This document shows positions 7,108 through 15,061 of a DNA stretch of 50,044 nt, one piece after another. How positions within the stretch are numbered: position 1 is the first letter of the stretch; each line of letters begins with the position of its first letter. Under the pieces are notes generated by a model. That model saw only the letters and a program-made list of their open reading frames with translations, searched no databases and had not been told where the DNA came from. This stretch comes from an uncultured Microbacteriaceae bacterium (GTDB lineage Bacteria > Actinomycetota > Actinomycetes > Actinomycetales > Microbacteriaceae), in contig CALMSL010000148.1 of the NCBI GenBank assembly GCA_937872445.1, positions 1-50,044 on the forward strand. The letters run 5' to 3'. A program made the translations under genes and the position numbers.

Positions 7108-7779
7108 ATGGAATTCACGAACCTGAACCCCGGCGGACTGGCCCGCCCCACCGCGGAGTCCCGCTACATCCTCCCCACCTTCGAGGAGCGCACCGCCTAC
7201 GGTTACAAGCGCCAGGACCCGTACGCGAAACTGTTCGAGGACCGCATCGTGTTCCTCGGCGTGCAAATCGACGACGCCTCGGCGGATGACGTCATGGCGC
7301 AGCTCCTCGTGCTGGAAAGCCAGGATCCCGACCGCGACATCGTCATGTACATCAACTCGCCCGGTGGTTCCTTTACCGCGATGACCGCGATCTACGACAC
7401 GATGCAGTACATTCGCCCGGAGATTCAGACGGTGTGCCTCGGCCAGGCCGCGTCCGCGGCAGCCGTGCTGCTGGCGGCAGGCTCGCCCGGCAAGCGCCTC
7501 GCGCTGCCGAACGCGCGCATCGTCATCCACCAGCCGGCGACCGGCGATGCCGGCCACGGGCAGGCGTCGGACATCGAGATTCAGGCCAGGGAGATCCAGC
7601 GGATGCGCACCTGGCTCGAGGAGACGATCTCGCACCACTCGAACCGCACGCCGGAGCAGGTCAACAAGGACATCGACCGCGACAACATCCTGAGTGCGGC
7701 GGAGGCGCTCGAGTACGGTCTCATCGACCAAGTGCTCACGAGCCGCAAGAACACCCCGGCGGCCATCACCGCAAGCTGA
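7108..7779 (+). CDS. clpP2: ATP-dependent Clp protease proteolytic subunit 2
   Basis: A 223-aa ClpP paralogue with a longer N-terminus than ClpP1. Triad: Ser116 in GQAASAAA, His141 in IHQPAT and Asp192 in [15 protein letters not shown] lies at 83-91. It is expected to co-assemble with ClpP1 and to dock ClpX or ClpC. It is the second gene of the clpP1P2 operon (11-base gap) and is followed by a strong hairpin at 7786. Confidence 0.97.
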   Translation: MEFTNLNPGGLARPTAESRYILPTFEERTAYGYKRQDPYAKLFEDRIVFLGVQIDDASADDVMAQLLVLESQDPDRDIVMYINSPGGSFTAMTAIYDTMQYIRPEIQTVCLGQAASAAAVLLAAGSPGKRLALPNARIVIHQPATGDAGHGQASDIEIQAREIQRMRTWLEETISHHSNRTPEQVNKDIDRDNILSAAEALEYGLIDQVLTSRKNTPAAITAS

Positions 7780-7785
7780 CCGTGA

Positions 7786-7822
7786 CCGTTGTCGGTGTGC
7801 GAATCGTGCACACCGACAACGG
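7786..7822. terminator. Bidirectional hairpin between convergent clpP2 and copC
   Basis: A perfect 15-bp inverted repeat (CCGTTGTCGGTGTGC / its complement, 7786-7800 and 7808-7822) with a 7-base loop, placed exactly between two convergent stop codons. There is no T tract, which is common for actinobacterial terminators. Confidence 0.8.
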
Positions 7823-7832
7823 ATGCACGCAA

Positions 7833-8468
7833 CTACTCGTCGGTGCCCGCCTCGTCGTCTGGCCCTGGCTCTTCGGCTTTCCGGCGCGGCCGGATCAGCA
7901 GAACGGTTGCGAGCGCGGCAAGAGCGATCGCCACGACGGCGCCGCCGATCCACAGGATGTCCGTCGACGTGGTGTCGGCAGAAACCGATGCAGGAGGTGG
8001 CGAGTTGAGCGCATCCGCACCGCATGTCGGCGCGGTCGGCGAACCCTTCGCGGCCGACTCCGCACCCGCGGCGGGCTGCCAGCGGAACGGGATCGTGTCG
8101 GAGACCGTGTGGCCATCCGTGGACACCACCTGCCAGGTCAGCGTGTAGTCGCCGGCCGGACCCAGCGCGGCGGGAGTCGACACGGATGGGCCGTTCACGG
8201 TCACGCAGCCGTCCCCGTAGTAGAGCCCGTCGGGCCCGGTGACTTCCATGAAGAAGCCGCCGCCCGCCCTGCCCAGATCGAGAAGGTTGTCGTTGGTGGT
8301 GACGACGAACTGATCCGGGAGGGTTGTGAGCGTCTCATTGATGCCGGGGGTGGATGACACATAGAAGTTGTGTGCCACCGCGGGCACGGCAAACGCTACG
8401 GCAGCGGCGGTGGCCATGATCCCGGCGATGCCGATAATTGCCGCCGCGCGGGAGACTCTGCGTCCCAT
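7833..8468 (-). CDS. copC: CopC-domain copper-binding protein, membrane-anchored
   Basis: A 211-aa secreted protein. A signal peptide ends at about residue 32, so His33 (AHNFYVSSTP) becomes the mature N-terminus, the residue CopC-type proteins use for Cu(II). The second conserved His is His120 (VSTDGHTVSD). The CopC beta-barrel spans about 33-128. A Ser/Ala-rich linker follows, then one C-terminal membrane helix (about 170-192) and a basic/acidic tail. It follows the YcnI gene by three bases, forming a copper-handling operon with the membrane protein further upstream. Confidence 0.88.
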   Translation of the reverse strand: MGRRVSRAAAIIGIAGIMATAAAVAFAVPAVAHNFYVSSTPGINETLTTLPDQFVVTTNDNLLDLGRAGGGFFMEVTGPDGLYYGDGCVTVNGPSVSTPAALGPAGDYTLTWQVVSTDGHTVSDTIPFRWQPAAGAESAAKGSPTAPTCGADALNSPPPASVSADTTSTDILWIGGAVVAIALAALATVLLIRPRRKAEEPGPDDEAGTDE

Positions 8469-8471
8469 GGC

Positions 8472-9164
8472 CTACACCGTTGCCTTTCTCCGCAAGGCGG
8501 TCACAGCCACGACGATACCAATGACGCCGACGACGAGCCCGCCGATGCCGAGACCGCGCGCGAGCGCATCCGAGGTGCCGGCGGCTGCGGCGTCAGAGTG
8601 CGTGTCGCCGTCCGCGGCTCCGGCGTGGTGGTCGCCAGCGGGTGCGTCATTCACATAAATGATGGGGGCGGGATGCTCTGCGCCGCTCTCGGTTCCCGCC
8701 CACGAAACAACCGTGCCATCGCTGTAAGTCTGGTCCGCCGGCAGAACGATTGATCCGGTATTCGGTATCGGGCCGAGCGACAGCGGAAACACCTGGAGCT
8801 GGCCGGCGCTGATCTCGTGGCCGGGCGTCGCCGTCCAGACGACCTTGGTGACAGCCTCAGTGATGGTGTTGTCGCCGACCTTCACCGGGGCGGGAAGCGT
8901 GGTGCGAACCAGCTCGGCGTCCCAGCCCGCGACGGGCACGTAGCTCACCGAGAGAATCGGGGTATCGGTCGGCAGCGACACTTCGATCTTGTTCGTCACC
9001 GTGGTGGCCGACTCATTGGGCACTGTGATGTCGATGAGCGCGTACGAGCCGGCCGGTGCCGTATTCGGGCTCACCGTGACGTGGGCGGATGCGGACAAGG
9101 GCGCGGCAAGGGCCAGCAGCAGTGCGGCGGCCCCGGCCGCGGTAAGTGCGGCGGTGCGGTTCAT
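8472..9164 (-). CDS. YcnI-family (DUF1775) copper-associated protein
   Basis: A 230-aa exported protein. The signal peptide ends at SASA-28, leaving His28 (HVTVSPNTAPAGS) at the mature N-terminus, which in YcnI proteins ligates Cu(II) together with a conserved Trp (here VAGWDAE is the likely one). The DUF1775 domain spans about 28-160. A His/Asp-rich linker (GDHHAGAADGDTHSD) and one C-terminal helix follow. Start ATG 9164 is preferred to ATG 9182 because AAAGGA lies five bases before it and the signal peptide begins there. It is cotranscribed with copC (three-base gap) and probably with the membrane protein upstream. Confidence 0.88.
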   Translation of the reverse strand: MNRTAALTAAGAAALLLALAAPLSASAHVTVSPNTAPAGSYALIDITVPNESATTVTNKIEVSLPTDTPILSVSYVPVAGWDAELVRTTLPAPVKVGDNTITEAVTKVVWTATPGHEISAGQLQVFPLSLGPIPNTGSIVLPADQTYSDGTVVSWAGTESGAEHPAPIIYVNDAPAGDHHAGAADGDTHSDAAAAGTSDALARGLGIGGLVVGVIGIVVAVTALRRKATV

Positions 9165-9242
9165 GAAAATCCTTTCGGCCATGCCGGAGGCAGGCGGAAC
9201 GTGGGTGGTGCGTAACGGCGCGGTTGCGCGAATGAGCGTTGA

Positions 9243-9836
9243 TCAGAAGGCGGCGCGCGGCGGAGGTCCCCGGTAGCGAAGTCCCGAAAAGTCGATGCGG
9301 GATAGCAGGCGGAGGCGGCGCTTCGACTCGGTCGGGCACAGCGGTGCCGGCCATCGGGTGCCCGGCGCATCCGCGAATGCAGGGAAGAGGGAGAGGATCG
9401 CTTTCCGGGCGACGCGCACGGTCGCCGCCATGCTGCGTTCGCCGAATGCCAGCACGACAATCGTGACGGTCGCGGCGCCGATGTGCGCGAGAACCATGTT
9501 CTGGGCCGCATGAACGTGGATGGGGACCGCGTTGAAATCGATGGGCGCGTTGTGGACGTGCCCGAGCGCCCCCGGTGCCGCGACGGATGCGGAACCGAGC
9601 GAACCGAAAAGCCCGTGGTAGAGAGCCTGACTCGCAACGACGGAGGCGACCAGGCGCGTTCGCGGCATCCTTCGGCCGGCGAGCGCCGTGCACGCGATCA
9701 CCGAGAACACGAGGCAGAGGGCGATTCCGGCGAAACCGGGCAAAGGTCCTCCGGCCAGCGAGTGCCAGAACGCGGCAATGAAGAGCGAGACGGTGGCGGC
9801 GACGGTTCCCCGGGCAACTCTTGCCCACCGTGTCAT
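9243..9836 (-). CDS. Membrane protein of the copC-ycnI cluster, function unknown
   Basis: About 197 aa with four to five hydrophobic segments (about 8-32, 34-55, 65-85, 110-135), one of which carries a His-rich loop (GHVHNAPIDFNAVPIHVHAAQN, in two parts) likely facing out. The end is basic (GLRYRGPPPRAAF). Proteins of this type accompany ycnI/copC in actinobacteria. I infer a role in copper handling but do not recognise a named family. The start chosen is ATG 9836 with GGGGTGA five bases upstream; ATG 9878 in the same frame is possible. It is followed by ycnI after 78 bases. Confidence 0.6.
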   Translation of the reverse strand: MTRWARVARGTVAATVSLFIAAFWHSLAGGPLPGFAGIALCLVFSVIACTALAGRRMPRTRLVASVVASQALYHGLFGSLGSASVAAPGALGHVHNAPIDFNAVPIHVHAAQNMVLAHIGAATVTIVVLAFGERSMAATVRVARKAILSLFPAFADAPGTRWPAPLCPTESKRRLRLLSRIDFSGLRYRGPPPRAAF

Positions 9837-10009
9837 GTACGTCACCCCAAGTATTTCGGCCACACTCTTCGCCTCCATTCTAGGCGGCGCGCCGAGGGCG
9901 TAAATCGTCACGTTGCAGCGACTGTCCCTGCCGCGGGTTAGGCTCGTACCTGCACAGTATTCGGCGCGAACTGCCTGACGGATTGGGCGGGAAACTACGG
10001 GAGGCGAGC

Positions 10010-11287
10010 ATGGCACGCATCGGCGAGAGCGCAGACCTGCTCAAGTGTTCGTTCTGCGGCAAGAGCCAAAAGCAGGTTCAGCAACTGATCGCAGGACCCG
10101 GCGTTTACATTTGCGACGAGTGCGTCGAATTGTGCAACGAGATCATCGAGGAGCGCCTCGCGGAGTCCGGCGAGGAGGCCGCGAGCGAGTTCGAGCTGCC
10201 GAAGCCGAAGGAGATTTACGCGTTCCTCGAGGAGTACGTGATCGGGCAGGAGCAGGCGAAGCGCGCGCTGTCCGTCGCGGTGTACAACCACTACAAGCGG
10301 GTTCGCGCGGAGAAGACGATCGTGCCGGCCGAGTCCGTGGGCGACGACATCGAGATCGCCAAGTCCAACATTCTTCTCGTCGGTCCGACCGGTTGCGGCA
10401 AGACGTATCTGGCTCAGACGCTCGCCCGCCGCCTCAACGTGCCGTTTGCCGTGGCGGATGCGACGGCGCTCACTGAGGCCGGCTATGTAGGCGAGGATGT
10501 CGAGAACATACTCCTGAAGCTCATTCAGGCCGCCGACTACGACGTGAAGCGCGCGGAGACCGGCATCATCTACATTGACGAGATCGACAAGATCGCGCGC
10601 AAGGCCGAGAACCCGTCGATCACCCGCGACGTGTCGGGGGAGGGCGTGCAGCAGGCGCTGCTGAAAATTCTCGAAGGCACTGTCGCCTCTGTTCCGCCGC
10701 AGGGCGGCCGCAAGCATCCGCACCAGGAGTTCATCCAGATCGACACGACGAATGTGCTGTTCATCGTCGCTGGCGCTTTCGCAGGGCTCGAGGAAATCAT
10801 TTCCCACCGCGCGGGCAAGAAGGGCATCGGGTTCGGTGCGCCGTTGCACATCAAGGGCGACGAGATCAACATCTTCAGCGAAGTGCTCCCGGAGGACCTC
10901 CACAAGTTCGGCCTCATCCCCGAGTTCATCGGCCGGTTGCCCGTGGTGGCGACGGTCGCACCCCTCGACCAGGCCGCGCTCATGGAAATCCTCACGGTTC
11001 CGAAGAACGCCCTCATGCGCCAGTACCAGCGGATGTTCGAGATCGACGGCGTGAAGCTCGAGTTCGAGCCGGATGCCCTGGAGGCGATCGCGGATCTCGC
11101 GGTCCTGCGCCAGAGCGGCGCCCGTGGTCTTCGCGCGATCATGGAAGAGGTGCTCGGTCCGATCATGTTCGAGGTGCCGTCGAACGACGACGTGGACCGC
11201 GTGATCGTGACGAAGCAGGCGGTGCTGGAGAACGCGGCGCCGACGATCGTGCCGCGCAAGCCGGAGCGCCGCGAGAAGTCCGCATAA
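10010..11287 (+). CDS. clpX: ATP-dependent Clp protease ATP-binding subunit ClpX
   Basis: A 425-aa AAA+ unfoldase that feeds ClpP1P2. The N-terminal zinc-binding domain has Cys13, Cys16, Cys35 and Cys38. Walker A is GPTGCGKT (125-132), Walker B IIYIDE (186-191), the pore loop GYVG (158-161), and the ClpP-docking IGF loop is in KKGIGFG. The length is normal. GGGAGG precedes ATG 10010. It sits 2.2 kb downstream of clpP2, separated by the oppositely oriented copper genes, so it has its own promoter in 9837-10009. Confidence 0.97.
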   Translation: MARIGESADLLKCSFCGKSQKQVQQLIAGPGVYICDECVELCNEIIEERLAESGEEAASEFELPKPKEIYAFLEEYVIGQEQAKRALSVAVYNHYKRVRAEKTIVPAESVGDDIEIAKSNILLVGPTGCGKTYLAQTLARRLNVPFAVADATALTEAGYVGEDVENILLKLIQAADYDVKRAETGIIYIDEIDKIARKAENPSITRDVSGEGVQQALLKILEGTVASVPPQGGRKHPHQEFIQIDTTNVLFIVAGAFAGLEEIISHRAGKKGIGFGAPLHIKGDEINIFSEVLPEDLHKFGLIPEFIGRLPVVATVAPLDQAALMEILTVPKNALMRQYQRMFEIDGVKLEFEPDALEAIADLAVLRQSGARGLRAIMEEVLGPIMFEVPSNDDVDRVIVTKQAVLENAAPTIVPRKPERREKSA

Positions 11288-11375
11288 CGGGGCAGACCGG
11301 CGTCGTTCGCCCCTAGGCTTGCGTACAACTAGTTGGCGTGACGCAAAGGACCGATAGCCCATCCTGCAACCCCTG

Positions 11376-12596
11376 GTGACCGGCGTTGTGGCCTCCGTGT
11401 CCGGATTTGCCACCTCGTTCGCCCTCGTCATCGCCGGGCTCGTCGCTGTCGGCGCAACCGATGCCGAGGTGTCCTCCGGGCTCCTGGTGCTGTGCATAAC
11501 GGTGGGCCTGACATCCATCGCGTTTGCGTGGATCTTCCGGATGCCCATCACGACGGCCTGGTCGACTCCGGGTGCGGCCCTGCTCGTTGCGGCCGGGCAC
11601 AGCGGGGCAAACTTCGCCGCCGCGGTTGGCGCCTTCATCGTCTGCGGCGCGCTGATCCTGCTTTCCGGCCTGTGGCCATGGCTTGGTCGCATGATCGGCA
11701 GTATCCCGAAGCCCATTGCCAGCGCGATGCTGGCAGGAATACTGTTCCCTATCTGCCTTGCCCCAGTGACCGCCGTCGTCCAGTTCCCGCTGCTCGCCGC
11801 CCCCATCCTCATCGCCTGGCTGGTTGTCCTGAAGTTCTCTCCCCGATGGGCGGTTCCCGCCGCCATGCTTGTCGCCGTCATCGTGATCGCGATTTCGGCC
11901 GGATCGGAGTGGATTGGGTATGCGCAGATCGCCCCTCAGCTCAGCTTCATCGCCCCGCAGTTCGATCCGGTTGTCATTGTGAGTCTCGGCGTACCACTGT
12001 TTATCGTGACGATGGCCGGCCAGAATGTTCCGGGGTTTGTTGTCCTTTCGACATTCGACTACACGGTTCCGCCGCGGCCAATCCTTATCGGCACCGGTGC
12101 CGCTTCCGCTGTCGGTGCATTCTTCGGCGGCCACGCCATCAACCTTGCGGCGATCAATGCGGCAATAAATGCGAGTCCCGGCGCACATCCGGATGCCAGC
12201 AGGCGGTGGATCGCCACCGTCACGGCAGGGGTGGTTACCCTGACCCTCGGGCTCGGAGCCAGCGCGGCAACCGCACTGTCTGCGGTGTCCCCACCCATAC
12301 TCATCGTCGCTGTTGCCGGCCTGGCCGTCGTGGGCGCCCTGATCACGTCGATCACCACGTCCCTCGATGATCCGAACCACCGAACGACTGCCATCGCGAC
12401 CTTTCTGGTCACTGCATCCGGACTCACGTTCCTCGGTATCGGCTCCGCGTTTTGGGGGCTCGTTGTCGGGGCACTGTTCCTGACCTGGCTGGGGATGCGC
12501 CGTCGTCGAGCGCCCTCGCCGCACAGCGCAGCGGCGGGCGTTTCGGTCGCAGAGGACGCGCCCGACGGGGGCGTGCCGCCCGAACCTACTCGGTAG
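11376..12596 (+). CDS. BenE-family (benzoate/H+ symporter type) transporter
   Basis: About 406 aa with about eleven to twelve membrane helices. The family fold is recognisable from GFATSFALVIAGL near the N-terminus and the conserved QNVPGFVVL and GGHAINLAAINAAI segments in the second half. The named family transports benzoate, but no benzoate genes are nearby; next door are a GntR regulator and ACC deaminase, so the substrate may be a small amino or carboxylic acid. Start uncertain: GTG 11376 is the first standard start, but family members begin a few residues earlier (LQPLVTG). AAAGGA at 11345-11350 would suit a non-standard start at 11361-11364. The 3' end overlaps the convergent gntR by 11 bases. 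Confidence 0.8.
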   Translation: MTGVVASVSGFATSFALVIAGLVAVGATDAEVSSGLLVLCITVGLTSIAFAWIFRMPITTAWSTPGAALLVAAGHSGANFAAAVGAFIVCGALILLSGLWPWLGRMIGSIPKPIASAMLAGILFPICLAPVTAVVQFPLLAAPILIAWLVVLKFSPRWAVPAAMLVAVIVIAISAGSEWIGYAQIAPQLSFIAPQFDPVVIVSLGVPLFIVTMAGQNVPGFVVLSTFDYTVPPRPILIGTGAASAVGAFFGGHAINLAAINAAINASPGAHPDASRRWIATVTAGVVTLTLGLGASAATALSAVSPPILIVAVAGLAVVGALITSITTSLDDPNHRTTAIATFLVTASGLTFLGIGSAFWGLVVGALFLTWLGMRRRRAPSPHSAAAGVSVAEDAPDGGVPPEPTR

Positions 12597-13239
12597 CGGT
12601 GTAGCGGAGGGAAAGCCAGTTCTCCCGGCACGCGACAGCCGTTCCATCAGCATCGCGACGACGGGCCAGGCGAAGTATTCTGGCGTGCTGCGCGACCGAA
12701 TCGCGGGCGCCAAGGCTCGCGAACCTCACCCACTCCACCCGATGCAGAATAGGGGTGACTTGCTCCAGCAATTCCGCAATGAGCTCGTTTCCGCTTTCGG
12801 CCACAAACGTCGAGTGGAAGGCGTCGTCTGATTCAATTGCAGCTGCCACGTCCGCTGCGGCCAGAGCCCTGGCAAATCGATCATTTGCACTGGCCATTTC
12901 GTCGAGTTGGGCGTCCGTGATCGTCGGGACGGCCAGTCGGGCAGCGAGCTCGTGCAGTGCGGCCACCACGTGTTGTGCGCTGAGCGTCGCCGCCGGATCA
13001 AACGGCGCAACTGTGGTGACCCGGCCCGGGATGGCGCTGACCAAACCGGCCCGCTGCAGCCGAAGCAGAGCTTCCCTGATCGGAGTGCGGCTCACACCGA
13101 GCCAGGCCTCCAGCTCGGAATCCTTCAACCGTTCGCCGGGCGCAAGGGTGCCGGTGACGATGGCGTCGCGGAGTGAATCGTAAACCTCATTGCGCAGCAG
13201 GATGCGTCGGTGAATCTGAGTGGTTGCGGGAACTGGCAT
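12586..13239 (-). CDS. GntR-family (FCD/FadR-type) regulator, probable acdS regulator
   Basis: About 217 aa. The N-terminal winged helix contains the typical GntR signature (YDSLRDAIVTGTLAPGERL, then SRTPIREALLRLQRAGLV). The C-terminal all-helical FCD ligand domain carries the metal-site residues in DAFHSTFVAES and AQHARILRLARRRD. ATG 13239 was chosen at the natural N-terminus; no Shine-Dalgarno is visible and a TATATT element lies nine bases upstream, so it may be leaderless. It is divergent from acdS. GntR regulators are the usual partners of acdS in actinobacteria, so an ACC- or amino-acid-linked effector is inferred. Confidence 0.88.
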   Translation of the reverse strand: MPVPATTQIHRRILLRNEVYDSLRDAIVTGTLAPGERLKDSELEAWLGVSRTPIREALLRLQRAGLVSAIPGRVTTVAPFDPAATLSAQHVVAALHELAARLAVPTITDAQLDEMASANDRFARALAAADVAAAIESDDAFHSTFVAESGNELIAELLEQVTPILHRVEWVRFASLGARDSVAQHARILRLARRRDADGTAVACRENWLSLRYTATE

Positions 13240-13247
13240 ATAACATA

Positions 13248-13293
13248 CAATATATTGCAACGTGTTGTTGGCGAGCAGGCGCACCCATAAAAT
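13248..13293. promoter_or_regulatory. acdS promoter and palindromic GntR-site candidate
   Basis: TTGTTG (13265-13270), a 17-base spacer and TAAAAT (13288-13293) form a good rightward promoter with a transcript start near 13300. CAATATATTG (13248-13257) is a perfect 10-bp palindrome just upstream of that -35 and next to the gntR start, a plausible GntR site able both to act on acdS and to autoregulate gntR. A second short palindrome (CAACGTGTTG) follows at 13258-13267. Confidence 0.6.
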
Positions 13294-13318
13294 CCTCAAC
13301 CAAACGACGGGAACCACC

Positions 13319-14326
13319 GTGGCGCTCTCCGATTTCGAACGCTATCCGCTCACCTTTGGGCCGAGCCCGATCCATCAGCTTCCCCGGCTCACCAAGCATC
13401 TCGGGGGTGCGCAGATCTGGGCCAAACGTGAAGACGTGAACAGCGGACTCGCTTTCGGCGGCAATAAGACCCGCAAACTCGAATACCTGGTGCCGGACGC
13501 GCTTGCGGAAGGCGCAGACACGCTCGTGTCGATTGGCGGATACCAGTCCAATCACACCCGTCAGGTCGCCGCTGTTGCGGCAAAGCTTGGCATGAAGGCC
13601 GTGCTTGTTCAGGAAAACTGGGTGGACTGGCCAGACCCGCTAAACGACCGGGTGGGGAACATCCAGCTCTCTCGCATCATGGGCGCCGAGGTGCGGCTCG
13701 ACAGTGCAGGGTTCGACATTGGCATCCGCGACAGCTGGAAGCAGGCGATCGCCGATGTCGAGGCTGCCGGCGGCAAGCCGTACCCGATTCCCGCCGGCGC
13801 ATCTGAGCACCGCCTGGGCGGGCTCGGATTTGCGAACTGGGCATACGAGGTTGAGCAGCAGGAACGTGAGCTTGGGGTCTTCTTCGACACCATCGTCGTG
13901 TGCACCGTCACCGGCTCTACGCACGCGGGAATGATCGCCGGGTTCGCAGGCCAGGATCGCCCGCGCAGGATCATCGGAATAGACGCATCCGCGACGATTG
14001 AAAAGACGCGCGATCAGGTTGGCCGCATCGCCCGCAATACCGCTGAACTAATCGGGCTTGGCCGGGAACTGCGCGACGAAGAGATCACTGTGCTCGAAGG
14101 CTGGGCAGGCGATTACTACGGGATCCCGGTTGACTCAACGATGGAGGCAATTCGTCTCGCCGGCTCCCTCGAAGGCATGATCACCGACACGGTGTATGAA
14201 GGCAAGTCAATGGCGGGACTCATTGACCTGGTGTCGAGCCGAGATATTCCGGACGACAGCACTGTGCTGTACGCGCACCTCGGTGGTCAACTCTCACTCA
14301 ACGCTTACAGCGCGCTGTTCCGGTAG
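13319..14326 (+). CDS. acdS: 1-aminocyclopropane-1-carboxylate (ACC) deaminase
   Basis: A 335-aa PLP enzyme that cleaves ACC, the plant ethylene precursor, to 2-oxobutyrate and ammonia. The N-terminus ([19 protein letters not shown]) and the [17 protein letters not shown] segment are highly typical. PLP lysine is Lys50. The residues separating true ACC deaminase from D-cysteine desulfhydrase are all present, shifted by one from the Pseudomonas numbering: Ser77, Tyr293, Glu294 (VYEGKSM) and Leu321 (YAHLGG). GTG 13319 gives the family length; the Shine-Dalgarno is weak. It is divergent from a GntR regulator and 0.7 kb from a BenE-type transporter. It lets the bacterium use ACC as nitrogen and carbon and could lower ethylene in an associated plant or alga. 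Confidence 0.93.
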   Translation: MALSDFERYPLTFGPSPIHQLPRLTKHLGGAQIWAKREDVNSGLAFGGNKTRKLEYLVPDALAEGADTLVSIGGYQSNHTRQVAAVAAKLGMKAVLVQENWVDWPDPLNDRVGNIQLSRIMGAEVRLDSAGFDIGIRDSWKQAIADVEAAGGKPYPIPAGASEHRLGGLGFANWAYEVEQQERELGVFFDTIVVCTVTGSTHAGMIAGFAGQDRPRRIIGIDASATIEKTRDQVGRIARNTAELIGLGRELRDEEITVLEGWAGDYYGIPVDSTMEAIRLAGSLEGMITDTVYEGKSMAGLIDLVSSRDIPDDSTVLYAHLGGQLSLNAYSALFR

Positions 14327-14350
14327 CGGCGCGATCGCGTCGGCTCGACT

Positions 14351-14367
14351 GATACCAGAGTGGTATC
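14351..14367. promoter_or_regulatory. Operator of the CopG-like/Doc toxin-antitoxin operon
   Basis: GATACCA-GAG-TGGTATC is a perfect 7-bp inverted repeat with a 3-base centre, ending eight bases before the antitoxin ATG. This is the expected place for an autorepression site of a ribbon-helix-helix antitoxin. Confidence 0.75.
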
Positions 14368-14375
14368 ATTTCCTC

Positions 14376-14582
14376 ATGGCCATGACCGTTCGCATAACTC
14401 CCGAACTCGACAAACAGTTGCAGGCGATCGCCGACGCCCACCACACCTCCAAACACGCACTCGTGCTTCACGCCGTCGAGACACTGGTGAAGTCAGAGTC
14501 CAAGACGGAACGAGTGTTGGCCAGCGTCGAGCGCACTCTGGAACGCGACGCGGGTCTCCTTGCCCGGCTCGAAGACGCGTGA
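14376..14582 (+). CDS. Ribbon-helix-helix (CopG/Arc-type) antitoxin
   Basis: A 68-aa protein. The start MAMTVRITPELDKQLQAIA is a classic ribbon-helix-helix beta strand and first helix, followed by SKHALVLHAVETLV and a charged C-terminal helix (SKTERVLASVERTLERD) that would wrap the toxin. Its stop overlaps the start of the Doc gene (GTGA), the usual antitoxin-first order. ATG 14382 is an alternative start. It is probably autoregulated through the palindrome at 14351-14367. Confidence 0.8.
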   Translation: MAMTVRITPELDKQLQAIADAHHTSKHALVLHAVETLVKSESKTERVLASVERTLERDAGLLARLEDA

Positions 14583-14953
14583 CGACGTACCTTGACCCCG
14601 AGCAGGGTCTTGCCGTTCTCGCCCGGCTGGGGCTGCATGTCAGAGACGAAGGGTTGTTCTTTTCCGCGCTGGCCCGCCCGTCGACGAGCGCGTTTGGCAA
14701 CGATGCGTACGACTCGCTGGAGCTGAAAGCTGCGGCGCTCATGAGTTCCCTCGCCCAAAACCACGCCTTGTTCGACGGAAACAAGAGGACGTCGTGGGTG
14801 ATTGCGGTCGCTTTCCTCAACATCAACGGCTGGGATCTCAAGATGAGCGAAGACGAAAAATTCAACCTCATTCTTGCCGTCGCCGAAGGGCAGATCGCCC
14901 TGGAGGAACTCGCTGAGACCTTCTCTCGGCACTTGGTGGTGACCGCTCCCTGA
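14579..14953 (+). CDS. Doc-type (Fic-fold) toxin, death-on-curing family
   Basis: A 124-aa Fic-fold protein. The signature HALFDGNKRT (62-71) matches the Doc motif HxFx(D/N)(A/G)NKR, with the catalytic His and the phosphate-binding GN present. Doc toxins phosphorylate EF-Tu and stop translation, which the antitoxin prevents. GTG 14579 overlaps the antitoxin stop. No inactivating change is visible. The C-terminus (TAP-stop) lies inside the left arm of a long palindromic repeat, so the repeat supplies its last codons and stop. Confidence 0.88.
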   Translation: MTTYLDPEQGLAVLARLGLHVRDEGLFFSALARPSTSAFGNDAYDSLELKAAALMSSLAQNHALFDGNKRTSWVIAVAFLNINGWDLKMSEDEKFNLILAVAEGQIALEELAETFSRHLVVTAP

Positions 14954-15039
14954 GGACGGCGATGCCCGTCTCGAAGGGAGCATGCGAGTGACTTGCCGGC
15001 TCCCTTCGAGACGGCCCTTCGGGCCTCCTCAGGGAGCGG
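14943..15039. repeat. Long palindromic repeat element between doc and the M3 peptidase gene
   Basis: Left arm 14943-14981 and right arm 14999-15039 are complementary over about 39 bases, apart from an internal stretch of 7 to 10 bases. Perfect blocks are CCGCTCCCTGAGGA at the outer end and CCGTCTCGAAGGGAGC at the inner end, with a 17-base loop. It sits between convergent genes and can act as a terminator. The same sequence occurs inside ileS at 30783-30820, and CCGCTCCCTGA recurs at 15051-15061 on the minus strand, so it behaves as a dispersed repeat. Confidence 0.9.
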
Positions 15040-15061
15040 GGGAGCGGAGTTCAGGGAGCGG

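Noticed and set aside
9995-11881. 628-codon minus-strand open frame
   Set aside because: It is antisense to clpX and benE; the plus strand holds clear ClpX motifs. Long antisense frames are expected at this GC content.
13262-13318. Upstream start for acdS
   Set aside because: It overlaps the -35 element of the acdS promoter and adds residues not found in ACC deaminases.
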